Shown piece after piece: positions 1-10,560 of a stretch of DNA of 64,000 nucleotides. The first letter of the stretch is position 1; each line of letters starts with the position of its first letter. Source of the DNA: Aporrectodea caliginosa (lineage: Eukaryota > Annelida > Clitellata > Crassiclitellata > Lumbricidae); assembly GCA_020284085.1 (NCBI GenBank), contig JACEVL010000415.1:2455727-2519726 (forward strand), read 5' to 3'. The notes under the pieces were generated by a model. That model made no database searches and was not told the origin of the DNA. It worked only from the letters and a program-made list of their open reading frames with translations. The translations under genes were made by a program, and so were the position numbers.

Positions 1-1175
<1,175 letters not shown>

Positions 1176-1270
1176 CTGTTCACACAGTGGCATCATCAGT
1201 GGACACGGCTGAATGGCTGTCAAAATCAGACACCTCGGCAGTTGGCACAGATGATTCTGCTGCAAGAAAG
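1176..1270 (+). CDS. Zinc-finger gene, first visible exon
   Basis: The acceptor is CTCAG and the donor AAAG|GTACAT. It enters in phase 1 and leaves in phase 0. It encodes a polar, Ser/Thr/Asp-rich linker ending SAARK, which resembles the AERK end of the exon at 4706, so the linker may belong to the duplicated module. Confidence 0.6.
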
Positions 1271-4200
1271 GTACATGCAATAGGAGACAAACATTCATGA
1301 GCTAAGATATAGACATTTAATTTTGTCTTAAATTTTTAGACTGTATTTCTTATTAGTTAGCGAATTGTTTTTTGGTGTTTTTGTCTTCACTTCCTTTGAG
1401 GACATGGGTGGCTTGATGCATCAAGTTTACAGTAAATGTGTTGGGCCTCCTTTGTAGAATTTTTTATCCATAGGATGCACCAGTTCCTTGATCCACTCTC
1501 TCAAGACCATGTCGATGCTCTTGGCTTGTTTAAATTTGTGTAAAGCCATGTGAAGAAGCTTCTTTGAATTATTTCCAATTGGCACTTAGTTTTAATGACA
1601 CTTAAATCCATCTGTACATATCCTTAACTTCAGGTCAAGTGTTTACTTAACTGCAGAATATTCTAGCTACAGTTGAAATTTGATGTATATGCTATAACAG
1701 TACAAAGGAAATGAAGAAGATGACCCAATGCAGGTGAAAAAATATCCACAGAAGTATGTGATGAGATGGAACAGTGATCCAGTACTTCGTGGTATGTGAT
1801 GCAGAAATTGCTTTTTATTCTGCTGTTATAAAGCTTTATATGAAAATTAGTGGCAGCATAATAAGTTTTTCCACAGTGGCAGTGCTGCTTTTGTTTTGGT
1901 TGGTTGGCCAGTCATTGTGTTCATGTGCTTTTATCACACTAACTTGTAATAAAACTTAGGAAGTGCTTTACCTATACTGAGGTAAATTGAGAAATAGTAA
2001 TAATCAAGTGTGTGTTTTGTCCTGTAAGGCTTGTCTTCTGGTCTTAGGGACCGTGTGGATGTCGACTGGTTCTGACCAAAGCACTGTGATTTTGTAATGT
2101 GATTGTATTTAAAAGTGAATCTTTAGTGGTGCTTTGTGCATTGTAATAGTATCAATAAAGAATTTATAGATTGTATATATGAGGTGGCTTCAATTAATAA
2201 AAAAATTATGGAAATCTATTTGATGTGTACCCTTGTAAAATAAACTGCCAACATTTGACTGTTGCATTATAGGAACAACATAGGAACTGGGTACAGACAA
2301 CAATCCATCAATCAACCTTCTTTTCTAATAAGTTGAGAACCTTGAAGCTGATCAATAACCTTGATTCTAATGCCACCAGACATGCTCTCATGATTCTAGT
2401 GCCACCAGGATTCTAATGCCACCAGACCTGCTCTCATGATTCTAATGCCACCAGACCTGCTCTCATGATTATAATGCCATCACACCTTTACCAGTGAAGA
2501 GACTGGCTCGGGTCGGGAGCGCCTCTGTTTTGAGTGGCGCTATATAAATGCTTGATTACGATTACACCAGACCTGCAGTCCTGCTGACAGAATGAATAAT
2601 CTTTTACTTTCAGACTGGGTGGCACCTGTCACTGGGAATCTATATCGAGCAAGATATATGTCGCTGGTGCCGGGTTGAACTGCGCGCTCACTACAAAGAT
2701 CTAAAGCACCATGCTGAGTCGACCAAGCATGCAACTAGTGCAATGATGCATGATGGTGACTTTGAGACAAAAGACTCAGAAGAAGAATCTAGTTTAACAG
2801 ATGAGGAATCAGTTCAACAAGGTGAGACTACATTTCTTTCTACAAAGATTCAGTCCTTTATTAAGTGGAAATGAATGTAAGAAAGTGAGACTTTTCATGC
2901 ATTTTACATGCCATTAGCCATTCTTATATTACCAGATCCTGAGTGTCGTGCTGGGTTGGTGCCCGCTGCCACCAGACCTGGGTTCGCTGACAGAATGAAT
3001 ATCGGTTTATCAGAGATGGCACCTGTCACTGGGAATCTTTACTGCGGATGGCGATGGTGCCATTATAAACGTGCGCGCTCACTACAATACAACATTTAAC
3101 AGCACCACATCTGGGGCGCGGTGGCATGGGGTATGTGCAATGCCTTGCAGCTGGAGGGTTTTGAGTTCAAATCCACCTCAGAAGAAGAATCGTAGGGACC
3201 CTGGGCAAGTCCTTCAGTTCGCAATTGGTGAGACTACATATTGCTTTCTACTCCGAATCAGTCCTAGTCAAAAGTAGAAATGAATAAGAAATCTGACACT
3301 AGGCGCATAACAGGTGTTCAAGCCATTTCAATACAATACAATTATATTAACTAAGCTTTCCCGTGTCACTCCCTCCTCACAAAGCATAATCTCGACAAGG
3401 AAGCCTCTCAAACTATCATTCCATCTCCAATCTTTCCTTTTTATCTAAACTAACCGAGTGCATTGTCCTTGCCAGGCTGAACGACTAGCTTTCTTGTAGC
3501 TCACTCCTCAACCTCCACCAGTCTGGTTTCACTAAACACCACTCCACAGAAACTCTGCTTGTCTCTCTGTATAATAAACTGGTCTCTGCTGTAAGTCATC
3601 AACAAGTCTCCTGTCTGTCTCTTCAACATCTCTTCCGCTTTCGCAACCAAGGATCACAATCTACTTCTCCTTCGGCTGTCCTCTTGGTTTGGTGTCTCTG
3701 GCACTGCTCTACTCTAGTTTCAGTCTCACTTGTCTTTCTGCTCCTTCACTGTTAAATCCCCCAGCCACTCCTCACAACCCCTCTTGTGTGTGTTCCTCAA
3801 GGCTCCATTCTAGGGCCGCTTCTTTCGGCCTTTACACTACACCCACTGTCATCATAAAATCCTCTTCTGTTGACCACCATCTTTATCGACAGCCAAATCT
3901 TTATATCCTTCTGGCCTTCCCCAGCTTTTTCTCCTCCTCCATTGCTCAGTTGTGGTAAACTTAATCTCCAAATGGATTTTCTTCATCCTCCTCTGCCTCA
4001 ACCATGCCAAAGCAGAATTTATTATCCTTGGCCTCCCAGATCAGATCAAGAAATTTCCCAACCCTTCCATACATCTACCAACCAACTCTTCATCTCTGAC
4101 TTCATCTCTGACTTTCACTTCTGACTCACCTGTACACAATCATGGCATTTCCTTTGATCCAGATCTGTCCTTCTCTGGCAGTGGCGTTACGGGGGGTCAG

Positions 4201-7200
4201 AGTAGTGGCGGCTTGAGCAGGCGGCAAAATAGGGTTGAAAGAAAAATAAAAGAAGGAGTGATTACAGAAAAAATTTGTAAAAGAGAAAGTAATAAAAGTA
4301 GACAAAGAAGGAAGGAAAGGAAGAAAAATAATGCAATAAATAGCATACAGCGGATTTCTTTTCTGCAGGACAGGGCGGCTTCTGACAATTACAGTATAGT
4401 AATGAGCATGAGTTTTGCACCACGGGGAGAATCTCTAAGCTAAAAGAGGGAAAAGCAAAAAAAAAGGTCATCAGAAATTTTGGCGGAAGTAGGTAATAAA
4501 GAAAAAAATTTCGGAAATTGTCAAAATTAAGTGCCTATCTGTTATTTGTGAGTTTTAAGCTCACGCCACTGTTCTTCTGGTCACATCTCTAACCTCTTGT
4601 GCACCAGCTTCATGATTCGTGCCACATTCGACCCATGCTTGATTTCTTAATTTGTTCCACTAATTGTCTACTTCAAGTTATTCTTTTTTGCCTTTTACTT
4701 TGTAGGTACCTGGAAGAGATTGAAAACATCTGGCAATGCTGCAGAACGAAAGGTTTGCTAACATGTTATTTCAGTACCTTTCGAAACATGAAAAATTACA
4801 GTAATAATTAGACTTCTTGTGTTTTAAAACGAATCAGATGTTGTAAAAATTGTTTTTTTTTAATTTTGTTGGAAAACCAGCAGCTTACTGCCTGAACTGT
4901 GATGACTTAGATATGTAGCATTCTTTTGATGTACCTGGACACGTCATGGTAGTTATATTTTAACATCTTTGCCAGTACTTGCCAATGCAGTGGAGGTACC
5001 GAATGTTCATTGGCATTCTTCTGATTGAAAATGTATGTATGAGTAAATGTATGTGGATGCTTGATATAGCACCTTTTAAGTACTCACAAAAGTGCTGACT
5101 ATGCCAGCCTAGATAAATTATGTTAAAATCACTAAGAACAAAAAGTTAACGAATAAGTAGAGTGCTCAGATAACTAGAAGAGTCACCACTGGCAAACACA
5201 CAGTGCACAGCCGACGGATTCCCATGTAGAGCCGATAGTAGACACAATGTTCAGAGTTCCTGGGATAGGGAGCGAGAGATGACCCGTAGCTGATGAAGTT
5301 GGTAGTAACAGCCACGAGTAGCCGATTGATGTGAATAGAGAAACCAAGTTGCTCAATGTTCAGAGTTCCTGGACTAGTAGCATTGAAGAAGAGAAATGGT
5401 GACACGGTGAATAGTCTCGCAGTGCACAGACACAAACACCAAACAGTCCCTTGCAGATGGTAGAAGACATCCCTCTGTCACTGGGTCTGTGGAGGATGAC
5501 TTTCTTTACAGCCAGCTATTCAGATGTATTTCTTGTTCTTTCCAGTCAAAGCAGAATCCTTGTTACTTTCTCAGCCGAAGTTCATGGGATCGGTACAAGC
5601 AGAAATACAGAAAAGCCTGGGAATCAGATTCAAATTTTCGTGGTAAAGTATAGTTTAACTATTTTCCTTTTTATCATATTCTTCACCTAACTTTAATATT
5701 CTCTTTCACTGTGACCCCATTTGTACATTCCTTATGGCATTATATTGATGGTGAGTTTGCTTGAAAATTCTCTTATATTTGAACTAGAGCTGGGCATTTA
5801 ATGCGTTATTAATGCAATTAATGCATTAATTAATTAACGTGATTAAATATTTTAGCGCAGTTAACTGAGATTTGTAACTATAATAGTGTTGCTGTTATGA
5901 TGTACCCCACAACTTTGAGTAAAACGGATCTTAAGTAAAATATTGAAGTTTAATAGATCTATAACATGATAATGCTTACCTGTTTCATTCATGTTTTATG
6001 AAAGGATGGATAGCCCCTGTTGAGGGTGACATATTCAAGGCACGCTGTCTATACTGTCGAGTGCTTATCAGAGCTCATCACAAAGACTTAAAGGAGCATA
6101 GTAAGACGACTAAGCATTCAACTAATGTTGGCTATGGCCTGCCGTACAGTAACAGCCAGCTGAACGATGCAAATGCTGTCCTTCCAAAGCCAAAGATGCT
6201 GAAGCGGAGAGTCATAGCTCGGCGGAAAAGAAAACAAGGTCATTTCCTACATTTTAATTGACAATTTGGATCAGATGTCATGCTTTCGTCAAATGATAAA
6301 AAATCTCGAGCTTGTGAGCCACACTGTTACTCTGTCATTTTCTCATAAAATCCTTGTTTGAAATTAACCAAATTATCATTTGTTGCATTCTGAAAGCATT
6401 TCTAACATGCTGAAAAGTCCTAAAAGTAGTCAAATTTTACTATTAAAGCTCCTAAGAGATACATGTAGTAATTTAGTGATTTCTTCAAAAATCCACATTA
6501 AGCAGTATTACTGTTTTTAAAATAATGTTTTCCCAGCCATTGCTTAGGATTTATTAAACAAATGTTGATGAAATCAGTGTGTTCGACAAAATATTTGGGC
6601 AAACCGCAACGCAGGTTTTTAATTGCTGTCTAAGGATATTATTGACGATGATAGATACAAAATAAGAGAAAGCCATAACAACCATCCCAACCTTCTTCCA
6701 TGGGGTCAATATGTCTTTAACCCTTTAACGACAAGCTGCATTGGTTTCCCATGCATTTTAGTACATGCTCGTTGTTAAAGGGTTAAGCCACCTTTATGAA
6801 TACAAAAGTTTGAGCCAAGAATTTAAAATATCTACATAGGATATGGCATGTTGTATCCAGAAAACTTTGACAGACACTGAAACGTTTAATTCAAATAGTA
6901 TTTTCCACTAATTCTATCAGAGACAGACAGTAGTGAATTGTATAAGGAAATTTTTGCAGACAAGGTTGAATTGATTTATGTATTTGTGTGGTGGATATAT
7001 TTTGAGAGAAAATGAACATGAGCATATCTTCTTTGGCAACTGGATGTGTTGTTTGAAGGAAAAATAAATAGGCTATAGAATACTGTTGCTTTTTACTGAT
7101 TGTGATGATTTAAACTATCAACAGATTTCATGAAAAATGAAACTGGGTTAACAAAGAAAGATATAAATAGGTGATCGATGAGCCAGTAGCTATACAGGTC

Positions 7201-10200
7201 GATCTGAAGGAAATAGATCTCACGTCACATGACTGTGTACTTGTCTTGAAATAGGTTTGACTCGAGGACCATATTCAGTGGATATAGGGCAAGAAGACAG
7301 CCTGATGAAACCAGATGACACATTGGCATCAATTGAAAGCCTTGTCAATATGGCCAATATGTCTTGTCTTTCTCAACCCGAGTCAACCGTAACTACGCTT
7401 GTATTCCCAAATGCAACTCAGCTGGATGAATCAGTTGCTGCTGCATTGCCCAACAACCCTAAGACACTGTACCGGGTGAAGAAACTGTCTTCAGCCGTTG
7501 GCCACATCCCCACAAAGAAATCAAAGGTATACCCTTTGTTAATGGTTTTCTATTGGTTTATATATGTTTAACACTATTGTGTATTTTTATGTATGAAATG
7601 GTTACTTGTATCCTAAGCAAATTAGTTCAGAAAATTTAACTACAGCGTTTGGCGCTTTTGCATTTTTATTATTACAAAGCTCATTAATGATCCCAAATGC
7701 AAATACAAGATGAAGCAGGAACAGTGAACGTGTTCAAACTGAAGCTGTTGGGGTTAGAGTGGCAAATATGATGCTATTTAATAAATGTGGTAATTTACTG
7801 GTTTAAGTTCTCTTTGAGAAAATGAAAGTTATATTTCCAGCCTAATTAATCTATATCTTGTTAGATACTAGCCATCACATTTGCCATGCATTTTCTTGGT
7901 TTGCACTGACACTATATAAATCGCCAAATGAGACAATCTGTTACCTGTAATGCTGTAGCATGGCCATCTTTTTGATAGTCATGTTACAGTGCCTTTGTAC
8001 AGTTCTTAAAACGTGCGTTATAACTGTTCACATACATACATACAAATACATATATGCTAATCAAGATACATTGTTGTATGTTAACATTAATAATTTTTTA
8101 ATAAGATTAGTTATATGTTGCTGTTTTTATTAGTACTATAATATTTTAATGATATTTTTTGTCTGTCTGTTGATATGATTGATCAGGTTTCTGAGGAGGA
8201 CAGTGATGTGCAGGACCAGATGACACGGCTTGTTAGAAAAGTGACACTCTGGGAGTTCCTAAAGATGAAAGTGGAGCGTAGTAATGGTGGACTACGAATA
8301 CCAGAAATGTTGTCTGAGTTCGAGTCTTTGTATGACCAGATTAGACGAGTCACCAAGGAGCGCCTCGAACCAGTCAATGTTGAAGACACATCCGAACAAC
8401 AAGAACTCAAGCCAGATGCCATAATGGTGGTAAGTGCAATTGTAATCGAACATTTTATAAGGCATTACTTCCAGTAAAAGCTCATCGGTGGCATTCTTGA
8501 CCCAAACTGTAATAATAACTTGCAAACAACTTACTTCTTAGGCATTTTCAATGAGCTCAGTGATGTATTTTAGACACAGTTGTCAGATTTTCGTCAGAAT
8601 TTTAGTTCTGAGTAGATTCTAAACATGTAAAATGTTTGCAGTTTGATCTGTTATCCTTAAGCCCAGCCCAGTTTGAAAATTACTGTAAAAATTCTGGTTT
8701 TTCAACTGAGTTTTTGTGATGGACGGCAAATGGAAGTAAAAGGATATTAGTTTTATATGAAAGTAATACCTCTGTTACTTATCCCACATGACCAATCAGA
8801 AGATGACTTATCTTTTACTTTGTACTGTTTAAAGAGCATCTAACACTTTGATTTATTAGTTAAAACCTATCAGAATGGTTTCTCCAAATGTCCCACAACA
8901 AAGCCACAGATATCTGGGACTTTATATTTAATACCAGCCAACCAGTATGTGCTAAAATATCAATATTGCTATGCTATCTATGGCTGAAATTAACCAAAAG
9001 CCATAAGGTACATACATCAGACTGCAAAATTTTTAAATGGCTAAGATCTACCGGTATTCGAAGACCTAATAATCTGGTTAAAATTTCACAGGTGCATCTA
9101 ATATACTTCTGAGTTTATTAGTAACCAAAAAGTCACAGAGTTAAGTTGTTTGCAAGCTATCAATTCCCTACCAATATAAAACTAGTCCTATCTTGAACAC
9201 CATGCAACATTAAGAGCAGATATTTTGCATGGTTCTTCACAAGATGGCTTACAAACTCTGAGATGGTGGGGATGTTTATGACGTTTGGTTGATTTGACAT
9301 GTTTTCTAATAACAAATGTTCAATTTCAAGTTCTGTGGAATTTAGCATAACTTTTGTGTAACTTGTTTTCTGTTCTGCTGTTTTTGGCCAATTTTATACT
9401 TTATTTCTTTTTCAAACTCTGTTAAGTTTGTTTAACCTTTAATTTAAAGAGATGCCAACATAAGAACTCCACCACAAAATATCCCTTACTGCTAATGCTT
9501 TTATTGATGTTACTACTATTATTTCTATAGTATGGTTTTCTGTATTTCTGTGCAATTGTGCATTAAGGACTTGCTCAATAACTCCCTACTCAGTGGCCAT
9601 TTCAGGAAAGGCTGTAACCCATAATCTACATTACAAAGCAAGCACACAGTAACCAATTGAGTGGATTAGGAATGTATTTGGGGTCAGTAAACGTCCTATA
9701 GCATGCTTTTCACTGTTGCAGTATGTTGAAAATGTAAGATTTTATTCTAGATGGATTTACTAGACTTGTATTGGTGCTACGTCTGATAAGTTAGTAACTG
9801 ATATTAACTTAAAATAATGTAAGAAATATGCAAATTCTCAGCTTTTTTGCTTAATGGTAACAAACATTTTATGTTGCAGCTGAGTAGCGATCGTTTGGCA
9901 AAACTGCTAGACATTTCGGTTGGTCATTACCGTATTAAGGAGCCTGGTCCACTTCTTGCTGATGGTAAGGGTTTCAATCTGACCAAAAAAACAGACAAAT
10001 CATCAGCCACAGTTTCCACCAATGGTTCATCTCTGATCTCTGTTCATTCAGTGGACAATTGCATTCCTGCGGATGGCCTTCAGTCCAGCATTTTTTCCGC
10101 AGATCATGTTGGTCAACCAGAGGATGTGATGACGACTTCAGAGCTGGTGTTTCCAGCAGGTGACCACATCATACAGCTGCAAGACGCTGACTGTTTGACA

Positions 10201-10380
10201 CCAAGCACCGATAATAGCACGCAAGTCTTCACGAATCCTGATGGAACGTTTCTGATTCATGTCAGTGGGCCACAACGCCAGATTCCGCTCGATGTGATAC
10301 AGTATTTGTTTGCTGCCAAGGAGGAAGACTCCAGGAGACTGCATGGCACTACAGCAGATTCAACTGCTGTTCTTCCCTGA
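1176..10380 (+). CDS. Tandem C2H2-type zinc-finger protein, 3' part, function unknown
   Basis: Nine exons can be joined with matching phases: 1176-1270, 1701-1791, 2614-2821, 4706-4752, 5546-5642, 6005-6238, 7255-7526, 8187-8429 and 9880-10380, ending at TGA. With the 4-bp insertion in exon 3 discounted they give about 593 residues; the N-terminus lies upstream. Two modules are visible, each being a KY-K-Y---W-SD---R segment in one exon followed by a [D/G]W[V/I]APV-G segment with a CX2CX13HX5H finger in the next. The pattern resembles BED/TTF-like or U1-like fingers of DNA-binding proteins, so a chromatin or DNA-binding role is inferred only. A basic stretch rich in Lys and Arg ends the second finger exon. 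The long C-terminal exon is acidic and polar without a domain I recognise. AATAAA follows at 10555. I do not recognise the gene by name. Confidence 0.75.
1701..1791 (+). CDS. Zinc-finger gene, exon with first KY...W module half
   Basis: Phase 0 in and phase 1 out, with donor CGTG|GTATGT. It contains KKYPQKYVMRWNSDPVLR, clearly related to the KYRKAWESDSNFR end of exon 5546-5642. The equivalent position and phase of the following intron show that the two modules arose by duplication of a two-exon unit. Confidence 0.7.
2363..2490. repeat. Short tandem repeat, unit about 30 bp
   Basis: Three to four imperfect copies of a unit containing GCCACCAGACCTGCTCTCAT. The word CCAGACCTG recurs just upstream of exon 3 and of its decayed duplicate, so this repeat borders the duplicated segment. 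A SINE-like tail (GCGCTATATAAATGC) follows at about 2538-2552. Confidence 0.7.
2614..2821 (+). CDS. Zinc-finger exon 1 of the tandem pair, frame broken by 4-bp insertion
   Basis: After a good polypyrimidine acceptor the frame reads DWVAPVTGNLYRAR, then runs into TGA at 2676-2678. Ignoring one extra TATA at about 2655-2658 restores a frame that aligns residue for residue with the second finger exon (CX2C, then RAH-KDLK, then HX5H) and brings the exon to 204 bp. That length keeps phase 1 at both ends. The rest of the exon is acidic and Ser-rich and ends at donor G|GTGAGA. The insertion could be a real allele, a pseudogenised exon or an assembly error. Confidence 0.6.
2950..3290 (+). pseudogene. 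Decayed tandem duplicate of the first zinc-finger exon
   Basis: Bases 2971-3043 repeat the intron end and exon start of 2565-2640, including the shared CACCTGTCACTGGGAATCT. The tail at 3178-3290 repeats the exon end, donor and intron start of 2780-2895 (GGTGAGACTACAT). The middle has decayed and carries stops and a SINE-like insert, so no finger can be read. It shows a local duplication of the exon with flanking intron. Confidence 0.75.
3111..3215 (+). mobile_element. tRNA-derived SINE fragment
   Basis: The stretch has a tRNA-like order: a degenerate A box near GCGGTGGCATGGGG, then a good B box GAGTTCAAATCC at about 3161, then the common SINE body phrase CTGGGCAAGTCC. It lies inside the duplicated exon segment. 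Confidence 0.5.
3340..4620 (+). mobile_element. CR1/L2-like LINE fragment, reverse transcriptase relic split by a MITE
   Basis: Interrupted frames give typical phrases of a non-LTR reverse transcriptase: PISNLSFLSKL-like, LHQSGFTKHHSTETLLVSLY near 3510-3570, and VPQGSILGPLL near 3797-3830. A later part resembles the region before the LINE C-terminus (IILGLPDQIKKFPNPSI, then LSFS near 4165). The frame resumes after the insert at 4179-4572 with SHISNL-like codons. Several frameshifts and stops show that it is dead. It lies in an intron of the zinc-finger gene. Confidence 0.75.
4179..4572. mobile_element. hAT-type MITE inserted in the LINE
   Basis: The ends are CAGTGGCGTTA on the left and the inverted CAGTGGCGTGA on the right. 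They are flanked by TTCTCTGG (4171-4178) and TCTTCTGG (4574-4581), an imperfect 8-bp target duplication. Removing the insert rejoins the LINE sequence around CTTCTCTGGTCACATC. The interior has no transposase. Confidence 0.75.
4706..4752 (+). CDS. Zinc-finger gene, short linker exon
   Basis: A 47-bp exon behind a TTTACTTTGTAG acceptor, phase 1 in and phase 0 out, reading TWKRLKTSGNAAERK. It mirrors the end of exon 1176-1270 and so probably starts the second module. Short exons like this are easily missed, and RNA evidence would settle it. Confidence 0.55.
5546..5642 (+). CDS. Zinc-finger gene, exon with second KY...W module half
   Basis: The acceptor is CTTTCCAG and the donor GTG|GTAAAG, phase 0 in and phase 1 out. 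The end DRYKQKYRKAWESDSNFR matches the preferred start of this finger family (KY---W--D--FKGW) and parallels exon 1701-1791. Confidence 0.75.
6005..6238 (+). CDS. Zinc-finger gene, second finger exon (intact)
   Basis: The exon is 234 bp, phase 1 at both ends. It reads GWIAPVEGDIFKAR, then CLYC, then RAHHKDLKEH and TTKH, giving an intact CX2CX13HX5H finger. A basic tail (MLKRRVIARRKRKQ) looks like a nuclear localisation or DNA-contact segment. This is the only finger in the visible gene without damage. Confidence 0.8.
6721..6782 (+). mobile_element. piggyBac-type mini-MITE, 62 bp
   Basis: It is flanked on both sides by TTAA (6717-6720 and 6783-6786). The termini are CCC...GGG, with 16-bp inverted ends CCCTTTAACGACAAGC matching 14 of 16. 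TTAA target sites and CCC ends are typical of piggyBac elements. An opposite-strand copy lies in an ogt intron at 26484-26544. Confidence 0.7.
7255..7526 (+). CDS. Zinc-finger gene, exon 7
   Basis: The exon is 272 bp, phase 1 in and phase 0 out (donor AAAG|GTATAC). It encodes a polar region, first acidic then Ser/Asn-rich, ending in basic KKSK. I recognise no domain. The codon pattern and splice sites support it as real. Confidence 0.7.
8187..8429 (+). CDS. Zinc-finger gene, exon 8
   Basis: The exon has 81 codons in phase 0 and donor GTG|GTAAGT. The product (EEDSDVQ, then LWEFLKMKVERSNG, then MLSEFESLYDQIRRVTKERL) is charged with regularly spaced hydrophobic residues, so a short helical or coiled-coil dimerisation segment is likely. 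This is inference from composition. Confidence 0.7.
9880..10380 (+). CDS. Zinc-finger gene, terminal exon
   Basis: It begins after TTTTATGTTGCAG and reads open for 166 codons to TGA. It starts LSSDRLAKLLDISVGHYRIK and continues as an acidic, Asp/Ser/Thr-rich tail with repeated short phrases (VSTNGSSL, LQDADCLTPSTDNS). The acidity would fit a transcriptional activation or interaction tail, which is not shown by sequence alone. Confidence 0.75.
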   Translation: MSSDRLAKLLDISVGHYRIKEPGPLLADGKGFNLTKKTDKSSATVSTNGSSLISVHSVDNCIPADGLQSSIFSADHVGQPEDVMTTSELVFPAGDHIIQLQDADCLTPSTDNSTQVFTNPDGTFLIHVSGPQRQIPLDVIQYLFAAKEEDSRRLHGTTADSTAVLP

Positions 10381-10554
10381 GGTTTTCCATCTACTTTGTC
10401 TGTGTTGTCATTATGGCCTCACTTGAGGTTCTTGCAGTGTTTGAACTGTTGCAAAGACTGACCTTGTTTGATAGAGTTAACTGTTGCAAAAGTTAATTAC
10501 TTGGTTCCTATACTAGTTAGTTTATGTGTAACTGGCTGTGAATCTTCGCTGTAG

Positions 10555-10560
10555 AATAAA
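10555..10560 (+). terminator. Poly(A) signal of the zinc-finger gene
   Basis: AATAAA lies 175 bases after the stop codon, a usual distance for a short 3' untranslated region. Confidence 0.65.
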
